A stretch of 64,000 nt of DNA from NCBI GenBank assembly GCA_032622095.1, contig CP136069.1, forward strand, positions 47,904,194 to 47,968,193, in the 5' to 3' direction. Shown in pieces: positions 21,429 through 32,799 of the stretch; the first letter of the stretch is position 1, and each line of letters starts with the position of its first letter. A program made the translations under genes and the position numbers. The stretch is from Siphonodentalium dalli (taxonomy: Eukaryota > Mollusca > Scaphopoda > Gadilida > Siphonodentaliidae). Under the pieces are notes generated by a model. That model saw only the letters and a list, made by a program, of their open reading frames with translations. It did no database searches and was not told the DNA's origin.

Positions 21429-21675
21429 TCATGGGTATTTACAGTTCCTATGATATGTACAAAAGTCTGCCATTAGGATGAAATTGTCTGGATCGTCAAG
21501 CTTCCCGACAACAGATGTATGACATCGATTGTTCGATTCTTTGTGTTCATACATCACGCAGGCGTATCCTGCATTCAGACATATTAAGCAGCAAGACCAA
21601 AATATACCTCTTTATTTTTCAATTTCATGACCCAGTCGCATACTTTGTAGAAGGTATCGCCATATTCTTCACATC
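21429..21675 (-). pseudogene. Decayed C-terminal PAN-like exon
   Basis: It keeps the acceptor, the start of the exon (CEEYGDTFYKVCD), and later CVMYEHKE, TSVVGKLDDPDNF and the ending HRNCKYP plus stop, as in the exons at 36334 and 61724. Between FGLAA and the NAGYACVMYE block about 19 bases are lost relative to those exons, which breaks the frame and removes two conserved cysteines. It lies 0.9 kb downstream of an intact EGF/EB exon (22550-22675), so this locus was once a whole gene. Confidence 0.75.
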
Positions 21676-22549
21676 CTGAAAATAACAAATGCATATAACA
21701 ATACTTTAAATCACCATCAATGGGGTGAGAAAGTATGGGTTATGCCTGTCTGTGTTAGACTATATAATGTTTGGTGATTGGTCAACTGCCAATTGGGTTA
21801 GCAGTTTCATACCTCAATAAAACAGGCCGTAACCACGTCACAAATTGTTAAAATTAATCTGACCTAATCATTAAAAGCGTTCAGCTGAATAAATGGGCTT
21901 GATTTTCAATGTTCAGCCGAATTGCATCTGAAGCCAGTTATTGATATCGATCACGTTATCGTTGCTAAGTGCTTGGAAATCTTATATCGGACTGACTTAA
22001 TGTGATGCGTGCACAGGCAAGTCTCAAACTATCGGCAGATTTTGTGAACATAAATAAGAATGCACTCAGCTTTTTTATGGGAATAAATCATCAAACAGCT
22101 ATATAGATATAAGAAATGAATTTAGTGCGTGTGTGTGTGTTATTGAGGGATACGGCACAATGGTTGTTGTGGGTTCACATGCACAATTGTCCCAAACGAC
22201 CGCAGCGCTGTATCCGACAATAACACACACACCCACTATATTTTAATTTCTTGCATCAATCTTTCGCTTTCTCGTTCGTTGGTACATCCATCCAAACAAA
22301 CTGACAGACACCACACACGCTATCACCCACTCACCGTGTTATATTATACAAATATATATTTATATTCTTTGACCATTACTCACATTGAAAGCATGTGACC
22401 TACTAATAAATTGTGAAATGTTAATGCTTGTAATTCATGACCAACGTTATTGCCGTAATTGCTGCCACGTATTATTCTGAGGTCGATTTTACATGGGAAA
22501 TTGAGAACTGTCCAGTCGGGAATAAAAAAGATTTGCGTCTTGTATTTAC

Positions 22550-22675
22550 CGCTTGTGCAGCTGGTATTGAATCCATTGTATTTGAATCCCACAACACACT
22601 GGCAGGTACCATCTCGGCATTCAGAGTTGACCACTTGACAGTCTGAAGAAACACTGCAGCTGGCACCGAAACTAT
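22550..22675 (-). CDS. EGF/EB-like exon of secreted PAN-EGF family, locus A
   Basis: An acceptor (TGTATTGCATTGTAG) precedes the exon and a donor (AAGCG/GTAAATAC) ends it. It is 126 nt, symmetrical phase 1-1. The peptide has six cysteines spaced C-x5-C-x6-C-x4-C-x1-C-x12-C (motifs CSVSSDCQVVNSEC, CQCVVGFKYNGF), the layout of EGF-like/EB modules in extracellular proteins. It differs from the exon at 45471-45596 at two positions (one codes Phe for Tyr), although the flanking introns are unlike. No PAN first exon was found for this locus within the window, so it may be a relic or a spare exon. Confidence 0.7.
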
Positions 22676-22827
22676 CTACAATGCAATACAACATATCGTA
22701 ACAAATAGCATACACACCAAAATGGCCTATGGTTGACGACACAACTGCATGAACTGTTCAGTTGCCACTAAGGACTATTAGAATAGTATTCTGTGGAACA
22801 TGTATATGAATTTACTGTCTGTTTTAA

Positions 22828-23176
22828 CCCTTTACCCAACAAACCGGCCAAAACCGGCCAAATAAAGCTGCAACAGCCTAAAATATCTTCGGTCTGTCTC
22901 AATGGAACCATACAAATATGGATATCATTGGAACCGGCTCCTTGGCCACATTGTGATAGTTACAGTTATGCCCTGTGCCAATGCATTCTCTTATATATGC
23001 GAGTCGACCATAGGTCGCCTCGCATATATAAGAGAATGCATTGGCCTAAAATTTTTTTTTTTAGAATTTTTAATGTGTTAAGCCAATGCATTCTCTTATA
23101 TATGCGAGGCGACCTATGGTCGACTCGCATATATAAGAGAATGCATTGGCACAGGGCCGTTCTGTTGGGTAAAGGG
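22828..23176. mobile_element. piggyBac-like TTAA MITE, cleanest hairpin-module copy
   Basis: TTAA at 22824-22827 and 23177-23180. Inverted ends CCCTTTACCCAACAAACC / GTTGGGTAAAGGG. Two near-perfect 69-nt palindromes at 22977-23045 and 23082-23150 are mirror images of each other, separated by an AT-rich spacer and bounded by CCCTGTGCC and GGCACAGGG. The 140-codon plus frame reading through it is a repeat artefact. Confidence 0.88.
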
Positions 23177-23479
23177 TTAAAGCAAAATGGCAGAAAACTG
23201 ACGCCTGTCTCATGATTCAGTTTTGCGAGGATGTGATTCTCTTCTCGATCGAGATTACTTTTCAGCCATTCAAATAACTCAGAATGAGTATTTTATAACT
23301 GTTGAAATGATTCAGCAGAAGAGAAACTATTGACTATCAATATCGATGATCAGCATGAGTTATGGGAATGTATTGCGCGACACCATGCATGAAACGAGGA
23401 AAGATTAGGGGCAATTTCATCGAATCCCATTTTGATGTAACGGACTGTTCATATATAAATGACACGATAACGAAGGATG

Positions 23480-24118
23480 AAATTTAAAAAAGTAATATTG
23501 CAGCTAAATGGAGGTAAAGCAACAGGCATTGATAAAGTACATATTGAGTATATTAGGTCTCATGTGATACCATGCTGCCTATTTATCGAGAATACTTCAA
23601 CATAATCCTGGACACTGGAAACTTCCCATGTGATTGGGCCATCGGAATGATACAGCTGATTTATAAGAATCGTATCGTAGCATAACACTCCTCAGCTGCT
23701 TAGCTAAGGGTCTCTCCTCCATTTTCAATGCTATAGACTTGTTTCCTTCACAGAAGACCAAGAACTTATTAGTAAATTTCAAACAGGATTAAGAAAAGCT
23801 CATTCAACAATTATTGACAACATATTTGTGTTACATGGCATACTTGATATATATGTATTGAGTGTTCGTAAGCTTTCCTGTACCTTCGTCGACTTTAAGA
23901 AGGCATTCGACACAATTTGGCGGGATGCCTTGTGGTTGAAAGTGATCAAATGTAATATCAATGGGGAAATTCTTAAATTAATAAAAGATATGTATAATAA
24001 AATAAAAGTAGGTGTTGAGGGAGATGACTCCCAATCTGAGTTCTTTACGACCTCTATTCGACTTTTCCAAGGTAAAATCATTTCACCTTTTCTATTTTCT
24101 TTATACATAAACTGATAA
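23480..24118 (+). pseudogene. LINE reverse transcriptase relic (5' part of RT)
   Basis: Broken frames give, in order, GGKATGIDKVHIEYIRSH, FPCDWAIGMIQLIYKN, ITLLSCLAKGLSSIFN-like text, then CTFVDFKKAFDTIWRDALW and ISPFLFSLYIN. These are the finger and palm blocks of non-LTR reverse transcriptases (CR1/L2/Jockey-like; exact clade not decided). Deletions and frameshifts lie between blocks, the YADD block is absent, and the copy ends abruptly at about 24118 next to a minisatellite. Same family as the relic at 49140-51130, whose CTFVDFRKAFDTVWRDEL block is very close. Confidence 0.8.
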
Positions 24119-24129
24119 ACCATCTGACT

Positions 24130-25020
24130 AATGTTATGTGTTGATTGTGGTAGTTGGTTTGTAACACCTGTCAGCTGGATGGATGGGAACTCATTGGATG
24201 GTTGTGATGCCAGTTTTATGGTTTGGGTCACCCGCTGGGTGATTTGTGACTTCAGTGGGGTGGCTTTGGGGCACCAATTGGGAATTTGTTCACATTTAGT
24301 GGTTTCATACACTCGCCATAGATTTTAGACACTGGTTATGTGCATTGGGACACTGCGTGGCCGATTGTGTCACTGGTTGGGCAGTTTGGGACACTATAGT
24401 TGAATGGATTGAGACGACAGTTGTATGACATATGACACTCCCTTATGTCTTGGGATACTAGTTGTGTGGCATGGTGTATGTGGTTTCGGACTCCCGGTGG
24501 ATGGTTTGGTTACCTTGGTACACCCATTATGTGGTTTGGGGCACTGATTAAGTGGTTTGACACATTCGATGGGTGCTCATTGCATGGTTTGTTTTACTCA
24601 TTTGATGAACACTCATTGAATAGTTGTTGACACCTGGTGGATGGTTTGGGACCCACCTATGCGGTTTAGAACATCGGTTGCAAAGTCTGGAGCACTACCG
24701 GTGTGGTTTGGAGACATTCGTCGAATGGATTGTGTCCCTAATCAGGTCGATTGAGACACTCATTTTGGTGGTTTGGGACACTCATTTGGGTGGGCTAAAA
24801 TACCAGATGCATGGCTTGGGTGACTATATGTGTGGGTTATGGGTTGGGACACGCGGCCCTTCGATGGTTTGGGACAATATTTGGACTTGGGGCGCCCGTC
24901 GTATTGATTGGGATACTCACATGTTGGTTTTGGATACTAGATGGGTTTTGTAACTCTGTATGTGGTTTGGCGCACTCGTTGTGTGTTTTGGGACACTCAT
25001 TTGATATATTATAAATATAG
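24130..25020. repeat. Degenerate minisatellite, GGTTTGGGACACTC type
   Basis: About 0.9 kb of imperfect units of roughly 30-40 bp built on TGGTTTGGGACACTC and variants. All three plus frames stay open for stretches and give Gly/Trp/Val-rich peptides, which is a consequence of the repeat and not evidence of a gene. It follows directly after the truncated LINE. Confidence 0.85.
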
Positions 25021-25439
25021 TTGGTGGCTTTGGATACTCGTATGGTGGCATATATGACTACATGTTGTCTATACAGTTATTCGATATCGTAAGATTTAGT
25101 AAAAAAATCAACAAAAGAAAACACTTCAATTGTTCTCTTCCGACTCATTTTCGCTGTCATTTTGAACGTTTTTTTAGACACCGTATATATATAGTCAACT
25201 CCTCGAGATATGACTTACTATAACAAATGCGTATTTGTCGCAGGTTTCTGTCACATTAATAAATTTAGAGGACATTGAAGTGATTGGTAGTACGCACCAG
25301 GAGATTGCCGTCATATTGCCTGATACATATACACGGCCTAATGTTAGCGTCAAAATAGTCTGAGCAGATATCCTTAGAAACAAAAAATGGATCAAGTTGA
25401 ATACTTGGGCCCCAGTATGGGGGAATCCACGTTTGTCGA

Positions 25440-26425
25440 CCTTGTTCCCGGACAAAAATTCCAATTTTCAACATTTTCTTACATATTTTCTTCATTTTTA
25501 TCCAAAATTGACGACTTTCCCCTCATGACACGCATGGAAATTTTGGATATGTTAATATTTTGTCACATTTTTGCAGTCAGGAAACTCGACTGAGCGTTTA
25601 TGGTTGGCAGATTAGTTTATTAATAAAATTCCAATTTTCACCATTTTGTTTACATATTCCAGTTTTGTTTACCCAAACATTACGACTTTCCCATTCAGGA
25701 ATTCATGGGGATTTTGGATATGTTATTATATGAGTATAGTCACACTCAAAAACACCAAAGTCATTGCATAGCAAATGTGTTCACGGTTGGGTGTTTCTTT
25801 CCATCAGTTTGACTGGACTAATAAGGAACTGCAAAATTGACACAGAAAACCATAAATAGGACCGTAATTCAAAGGTATGTAGATAATTTTCCCCAAAGCG
25901 AATTTTTTATATATTGTTCCCCAGATTCTGCCCGACAAAATAACACCAAAAACAGCTTGTTGCCAATTTATTATAGGTTCACCTTAAAATCCGAGTCTCA
26001 ACCAGAAAATTAAAATTTTCACCATTTGTTTTGGTTTACACATTCCTAACTTTTGACCCCAAAAATGACGACTTTCCCACCCTGATATTCATGGGGATTT
26101 TGGTTATGTTATTATATGGGTATAGTCACATTCAAACACACCAAATAATATCGCATAGCAATTTGTTCACGGTTGTCTGTTTGTTTCCATCAGATTGACT
26201 GGACTAATAAGGAACATCAAAATATACACAGAAAGCCATAAATACGACCCTATTTCAAAGAGCAGTAAACATTTTCCCCCAAAGCGGATTTCAGCGGATT
26301 TTGGATATATAGTTCCCCAGATTCAGTCCGACAAAATGACACCAAAACATCTTGTCAAAAATTTGTTCTTGGTTCAATTCAAAATCGAGTCTCAACGGAA
26401 GCATCAAACCTTTCGTACGCGGTAG
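25440..26425. repeat. ~400-bp tandem repeat, 2.4 units
   Basis: ATTCCAATTTTCA, GACGACTTTCCC, ATTCATGGGGATTTTGG and TTGACTGGACTAATAAGGAAC recur in order starting at about 25458, 25627 and 26007. The first unit is truncated. Units are clearly diverged. Short frames here are not credible genes. Confidence 0.75.
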
Positions 26426-26463
26426 TGTATTCACTGATGGGTAAAATATGTCATACACCGATT

Positions 26464-28660
26464 AAACAAGAAGTGCCACTAGAGCACTCTAAACTCGAGA
26501 ACATGATTAGATAAATATACATGTATCCATGATATCATGCAACCAACACACTTACATGGCTTCATAATTCCTGAAATTATTCGTTACTTTATTAATGTAT
26601 TCGTTTGGTCACATAGTATATTGCATGCCTTGTTTCGCTTCTGAGTGTGATCCATATTTTGTGTGCATAATTCATCAATAACTTTTTGTGTGGTTTCTTC
26701 GGGCTATCAGATCGTTTTGTTTCAATATGTTACTGCTTGAAACAGACATAACTTTCCAATGTGCCATATATCACGATAATAAATGTATTCATTAATATAA
26801 CATATAAATACATGTTCGTCCTTTTCGACTGTGATATCGTGATACGCTCTCAGCAGTCAGGGGCTCGTGTCCGTCCAAGAGGTTGTAGTACAGGCGAATT
26901 AGGGTTTAACCCAAAACTAATTGCAACACAAAAGGCAAAGGTGCCGTCATATAGAGTAAGTCAATATGTGCAACTTACTCAAATCTTAGAGAACAATATT
27001 TGGGACAAATAGCGAAATTCCTGTTTCCATGGCAACGAGGGTGATTTTAACTGAGTTTGGAAACTAGGTGTTAAATTGCATGTATGGCGAGAATTATTTC
27101 CATTATCTCAAATATTATGTTGGTTTGTATGAACACCCATTGTTGTCTAACTTTTGAAATGGTGTTCTCCTCTTGGGAAGGTCAAGGTCATATGTAAAGG
27201 TCAAGGTCATTGCAACAATTGTGTGCTTTTTCCGATACTATCATATAACTTTGACCCACTTGATTGAAATTTAAGATATTGAGAGACGAAAATATATTTA
27301 AAATAATTTTGAGGACCACCGCTTCGTGCAGAATAATAGTTTTAGCAATAATGTCAACTCAATCCCGAGATATAGACCTTCAAAGTTGGTGGTACCCTTT
27401 CGTAATAAGCAAAATTTTGTACTATTTTGACCAGAGACCGGCATGGTTATATAAGAGAGCGGCCAGTTGAGGAAATGGGCCTTATTTAAAGAGTTTAATG
27501 CAAATTCGTATATAACTGATTATTATATACCGTTGGAAAGCTTGTGGATTGTCCATTATTATTAGCCCTGTTGTAGTGAGCAAAAGTGGAAAGAAAATGT
27601 AGATATTATTGTTGCCATGGCAACAGATACTATTTTTGTCAAAAAATGGAAAAAGGTCACATCTAAAAGTATAATTGGTCTGGGTAAGATTAGTTCATAT
27701 ACATTACATATGGGTGAAGGTCCTACACAATGTGCTGTCATCTGCTATGTGTATATGTCAAGGTCAAACATAAAGGTCAAGGTCATTCGGGAAAATGTAT
27801 TGTATTTAATATTATTGTGCAAATAAAGATCTATCTATCTATAAAGTTGATAACATTGGTTTTGCTCACATCAAAGCAAATACAATAACATATACACTTA
27901 TGCATACTGTTCTGTAATATTGCACGAGATATGAACACAATAAATAATCACATACAAATTCTGAACAAAACGATATATTACATTCCCTTGTTATGTATTT
28001 CAATCTCAGAAGGAGGTTCATAATGTGTGGGGTACATGGTTTTCTTATTGGGGGAGTGTGGTTCCTGAAAGCGACGTGTTTGTTTTGGTCTGATATGTTT
28101 GACAACAGTTTTCTTTATCAGCATGCTAAGTTATGTATCAATGGGTAGTTAGGGATGGTTGATATTTCTCTGCTCAAAATGACCCATAAGAAAGTATTTA
28201 TGCACCACACATGTAGCTGGTTACCATGGTAACGGGCATGTATACACTTAACGTTGATTCAGTACTTTGATGAAATGATTAATCTTATTATATGTCCGTG
28301 TGCTGTGACATATAACGGCATGTCAAGTGATATAGACAGGGACCTCGCAAACTATATAACTGCAATAGCTCATGTCACAATGATGATAATAGCTCTACGA
28401 CATCAAACCCGACATGTGACCAAACACAATATAGAGCAGGCCTGAGTACTGCTTCCAAAGAGCAACATTTAAAATATTTCAATGTGCGGGTTGTCTGAAT
28501 CATATATTAATCAGAACTAGATTTCAAATTCCCGGCGGGAAATTTGGATATCTCCATGTCTCAGACATCAGACTACCGTCGATAAACATATGATGTTTCA
28601 TAATATAACAATGACAAAGACAGTGGCATATATAATACCCTTTCCCTGACCCCTTTCCAG
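26464..28660. other. No gene recognised; repeat fragments
   Basis: At 26464 an inverted end of the 120-bp family (AAGAAGTGCCACTAGAGCAC). Around 27180-27210 and 27765-27787 AAGGTCAAGGTCAT motifs occur, and 27817-27842 ends AATAAAGATCTATCTATCTA, a tail typical of an interspersed repeat. The rest is AT-rich and unassigned. Confidence 0.5.
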
Positions 28661-28665
28661 ATGAG

Positions 28666-28860
28666 ATGTCGACCAAAGTTACCAATTGTGTTCAACTCAG
28701 TATTCTAAATAACAGCGTATGGGTTTATTTATTCACTTCCGCTACAGCTTGCGACTTACTCGATCGCCTTGGGTATTATCTGCATGATATGATGTCCCTG
28801 TCCGCGGTCAGACAGCTAGAGGAGGTAGTTTCATGTTTGCTTTTATTTTCGTTACACATA
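28666..28860 (-). repeat. Relic of the foldback-element ~355-bp unit
   Basis: CAGCGTATGGGTTTATTTAT, TCACTTCCGCTACAGCTTGC, GACTTACTCGATCGCC and GATATGATGTCCCT match, with many changes, the unit arrayed at 39768-43890 (reverse sense). A fuller relic is at 56478-56720. The 87-codon plus frame here is a by-product. Confidence 0.65.
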
Positions 28861-28861
28861 A

Positions 28862-29006
28862 GAACTGAACGGCGGTTTCAACGTGGTCATGGGATTATGA
28901 CCGCGAGAAAAATTCAGCAAATTGCATGAACCCCGAAGGGGTTCATGCGGAGTTTGCTGATTTTTTATCGCAGTCAAAACCCATGACCACGTTGAATCCG
29001 CAGTTT
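28862..29006. mobile_element. 145-bp palindromic insertion
   Basis: AACTGAACGGCGGTTTCAAC pairs with GTTGAATCCGCAGTTT, ACGTGGTCATGGG with CCCATGACCACGT, and the centre GCATGAACCCCGAAGGGGTTCATGC is a tight hairpin (28924-28948 region). The duplicate locus at 56,760 lacks it, so it belongs to an insertion specific to this copy. Non-coding. Confidence 0.75.
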
Positions 29007-29029
29007 ATTATTTATATTTATATACTTAC

Positions 29030-29260
29030 GCTCTTTAAAACACTTCTCCAAATGTGTCCGTTATTTCGTTAAAAAAAAACTTTTTCAAATATCTCCGTTA
29101 TTTCGTTTATTAAAATAATTTCCTATTTCTATATTTCGCTCTATATTTCGCTATTTCGCTGTATTTTCCTATTTCGATTTTTCGTGCTATTTCGCTGTAT
29201 TTTCATATTTCGCTTTTTCGTTGTATTTCATATTTCGATAATTCGCTATATTTGACATAT
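29030..29260. repeat. TATTTCGC low-complexity tract, copy 1
   Basis: Irregular repeats of TATTTCGCT and TTTTCCTATTTCGA follow ACGCTCTTTAAAACACTTCT. The same lead-in and tract recur at 55797-56060. Reading frames across it are artefacts. Confidence 0.8.
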
Positions 29261-29599
29261 TATGGGATATGGGATTATATGATAACCAACATTCTAATAG
29301 TCAATCGAACATCTCGTGCCACCCGTGCTCGCGATTAGATGCCACTAGCCATCCAATCGTGAACCTCGATTACATATTGTTAGCTATCAAATACTTGGCG
29401 TATTGGCTGACTAGATACTCAAGCAGTCGGTAATGTCCGACAATCCCCGGTGATTTCCGGGACCAATGTGTTCGAAAAACTATGAACGACATTGAAAGTG
29501 ACGTCACGTTACGTTCATAGGTTTATGAACGCATTGAATAAGGGGGCGTGTCTACCGTAACGCTATGGGGAAATCGGAAGAAATATCAGGTGCATGTAA

Positions 29600-29830
29600 A
29601 TATATATATACATTCACATACCAAATTTCAAGTCGATAGCTCCACCCGTTTCCGAGATCTCGTCTGCCCATGCGCTGCACGGGCGTCGCACGGGCTCGCC
29701 AATACGACAACGACCACCGCCTGGTCAAACTACACACACGTACCAAGTTTCGTCCCGATCGGTCGAGAATCGTAGATTTGTATAAATGACAGACAAACAT
29801 ACATACATACAGACAGACAAACAGAGGTCT
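29600..29830. repeat. Interspersed repeat end with ACAGACAA tail
   Basis: AAATTTCAAGTCGATAGCTC, GTTTCGTCCCGATCGGTC and the tail CATACATACAGACAGACAAA form a typical repeat terminus. It is not present at the duplicate locus near 56,760. No coding role. Confidence 0.55.
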
Positions 29831-29882
29831 TCAAAATATACATGAGATGACACACTAAAGTGCATTATGATGCTGAATGCAT

Positions 29883-31050
29883 TTACTTCATTGTAAACAT
29901 ACTCATCAGATTACTTCCGGAGGCTATGTGATTTCCACAACACGGAACGGCGGTTACAGGGTGTTGAAATGGTTTTAATGTATTCGTCACATTCATTTGT
30001 ATGTCTATGAAAGCCAAGCTTTTCAAAGCCTGAATGTGGACGTGACAAAGAAGCGACACAACAACTTCATCGGGAATATGACCGAGGAATAACAACATCT
30101 GCTTGTATTCAGGAATTTGATCCACACACGTACATATAGAAACTGACATGAAACTGATAAATAAATTCGTGCCATATATTGATACGCATCTTCCCTAGAG
30201 AACAACAATCGCACAGAACATGTTTAATAACATCAGAATATGACATCATGCATTTGTTACAAAGTCAAAATTTCATTTGTGACTGGCGAGCAGATCAGAC
30301 GCATTACTAAGCTGAAGGCATATTTGTTATGGAGGTATCTCCCACAACACTCCCACGATTTCTGAAAGTTCTAGTTCGGGGTGAATAAAGTTGAAACGGA
30401 TGACGTCATAATTATTATGCCGCAACGCGTGATTTCCATTGGGATTAAATTAGTAAGTTTATGTTCATGTTTATGACGCGTTTGCCCAATTGTTTACTTG
30501 GAGCTTCCAATGAAGATATGTACTCATCCCATGAATATGAATCAATCCCAAAATGTGCCAGGATGTGACGAATTTCAGTCAAGAAAGGACTAATTTGGTC
30601 AGAGTCGGCTTCGTGCGCATCCGTTATAGTCCGATCAAAAATACTTTCTTGACTGTTTTAGTCACATTCATCGCGCAAAGTGACAGGAACAATGTCATTT
30701 TCCGTTTGTAAACATATGTAATCAGCAATCAGCGAGTGCATTCATAAAAGGCCCAGCGGCCCCAGTGTCATGTCTGCTCTTGTCCATCTCGGTATTGAGT
30801 CGGTAAGCCCTTGAATCATTTTCGCACACATCCGATGGACTATTTCTAGTTTACTTGTTCCAGAATTTGAAACATCAAGAAATAGCTCAGCACCATATGG
30901 ACCGCGGGGCAGGACCATAATTTCATACACTATCTTGCAACTAGCCAGGGTTATTCCGCCCGCGTAAACACCTGCATTTGACAACACGAAGAAAGAGTTT
31001 CTTCGTGTCACATATTTGCTATACCATTTCAGAATTGAAGTCATGACTAT
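29883..31050 (-). pseudogene. LINE ORF2 C-terminal part, copy 1
   Basis: Read on the minus strand from 31050 down: NAGVYAGGITLASCKIVYE, VLPRGPYGAELFLD, KLEIVHRMCAKMIQGLTDSI, then in shifted frames FLTEIRHILAHFGIDSYSWD and a C-terminal Cys-containing part followed by IPEYKQMLLFLGHIPDEVVV and VPCCGNHIASG. The order (post-palm, thumb, C terminus) is that of a non-LTR reverse transcriptase ORF2. Several frameshifts make it dead. The endonuclease piece at 32800-33548 is probably the 5' part of the same insertion, split by 31100-32600. A shorter duplicate is at 56783-57672. Confidence 0.75.
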
Positions 31051-31493
31051 GGATCAAATTTAGTGCCCACTAACCATCTCTCAACCAAACAGCACCATGC
31101 AACATGGCGTATTTAAATCACACGATCAGACTCCTCGTATTATGGATAAGAATGCTTGTCCCCACATCCGGTTGTAACTAGCAATCTGATTGGCTACAAC
31201 GCCACGCTTAAATCACCATGTCCCCCGTCACACTTGCCAGCGGGGTATAAGAGAACGTGCGCCAAACATCGGGGGTATATGAGCACGTGAAACATCGGGG
31301 GTATATGAATGACCCTTGAACTGGCAGTTTCCACCAATCGTGACGTTGCTATCGCACGCGGAATTTGACGTCACCTGACGCTAGGTCCTTGGGTCAGCTA
31401 CTGAATTATTCTTATTGGTGTGAATTAATCGGATAACCTATGAAAAACACACTTATATTAAGGAGACATGGTTATTGTTATGGGGACAAAATC

Positions 31494-31607
31494 GTTATCT
31501 CCGGCAACATCGTGGGGAACATGGAGATTTAATACCTGGATGTCTCTTTTTGAAATCGACATCCAGGTATTAAATCTCCATGTACCCCCGATGTTGCCGA
31601 AGATAAC
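31494..31607. repeat. Long hairpin, ~50-bp stem
   Basis: GTTATCTCCGGCAACATCG ... GGAGATTTAATACCTGGATG on the left pairs with CATCCAGGTATTAAATCTCC ... CGATGTTGCCGAAGATAAC on the right, with a loop of about 11 nt and very few mismatches. Frames on both strands across it are mirror artefacts. Confidence 0.9.
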
Positions 31608-31609
31608 TA

Positions 31610-32510
31610 ATAGTATCACTTTGGTGGAAATTGGCGCTAAAGTATTGCATATCAATTTCGGTGCCCCTCTGCCTATCAGTTCAACCCTGACTCGAATGAC
31701 ACCACTTTTTACAGATTTAAGCCACACCATTAGACTCCTCATACCATGAGGATGATATTGTATACGTGTGGTGGCAATCGACGACTAAACCCATTCTTAT
31801 AAAATTGAGTGCCCCTCCCACAATCTTTCATCCAAACGACAGCAATTTGGATTCCTTAAATCGCACAATAGATTGCTTGTATCATGAAGAGAATATATAT
31901 CAATTTGGTGGAAATCGGCGCTAAAATTAGTTTTATCAATTTGGTGCCACTCTCCCCTTCCGTGCATCCCTGACGCGAATGGCGCCACGTTTGAATTTGT
32001 AAACAACACTATTAGATTCCTCATATCATGGGAATGATTATATAAAATGTTCGTGGCAATCGGCGGCAAACATTTGTTCTACCCCTCCCATTTTCTGCAC
32101 CTGACAACGGCGTCACTTTAGAAAATTCGAACCCGCACCATTATCTTTCTCGTAAAAAGTTACCCCCAGTAGACCGTTTGGTGCCATCTAGATGGTCCCT
32201 CGGCGCTAAACTTAGTTTATCAATTTCGGTGCCCTCTCCCCTTCTGTACATCCCTGACTCGAACGGCGCCACTTTTGACATATTTAAACAAACCATCATA
32301 TTCCTTATATCATGGGGATGATTATATATATAAGTTTCGTGGCAATCGGCGACAAATGTTTTGTATGCCCCTCCCCTTTTCTGCCCCTGAAAACAACAGC
32401 GTCACTTTAGAAAATCCTAATCCTCACCATTATCTTTCTCGTTAAAAGTTACCCCTAGTGGTACACCTTTGGTGCCATCTAGATGGTCCCCTGTGAATTT
32501 ATATAGAACA
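31610..32510. repeat. Tandem family with TGGTGGCAATCGGCG / TCAATTTCGGTGCC units
   Basis: Units of roughly 140-150 bp alternate two sub-blocks: one with TCAATTTCGGTGCCCCTC, CCTGACTCGAATGAC and CTCATACCATGAGGATGAT, and one with GGCAATCGGCGACAAA. It ends in ATTTATATAGAACACAGACAGACAGACA. A reverse-complement block of the same family is at 52630-53240. Confidence 0.7.
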
Positions 32511-32799
32511 CAGACAGACAGACAGACATTCGCAAATATAGATATAGATTTGGTGAACTAGACAACTGATTTATTGTATTTCCGAGAACATTTTGGTAGT
32601 CTAGAGTTTTGGGAGGTTCTTTTGCGAAGCGCTTCCAGATATAATCCGGTACTGTCTGAATATTCGGAGTCTCTTGCGTGGCGATATAGAGCGTTACGGT
32701 GATTCGAGACATTGCGGCAATAATCTCCAAGAACGTCACATGCAGGTACATCATGCAACATCGAACAAGGTTATACAAAATTATCTATAATAGAGCCAG

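Noticed and set aside
22793-23215. 140-codon plus-strand frame
   Set aside because: It reads straight through both palindromes of a MITE; repeated peptides (for example RIYKRMHW twice) reveal the repeat.
24130-25020. Gly/Trp-rich frames such as GGWFG-containing peptides
   Set aside because: Product of the GGTTTGGGACACTC minisatellite; open in several frames and without a start or splice context.
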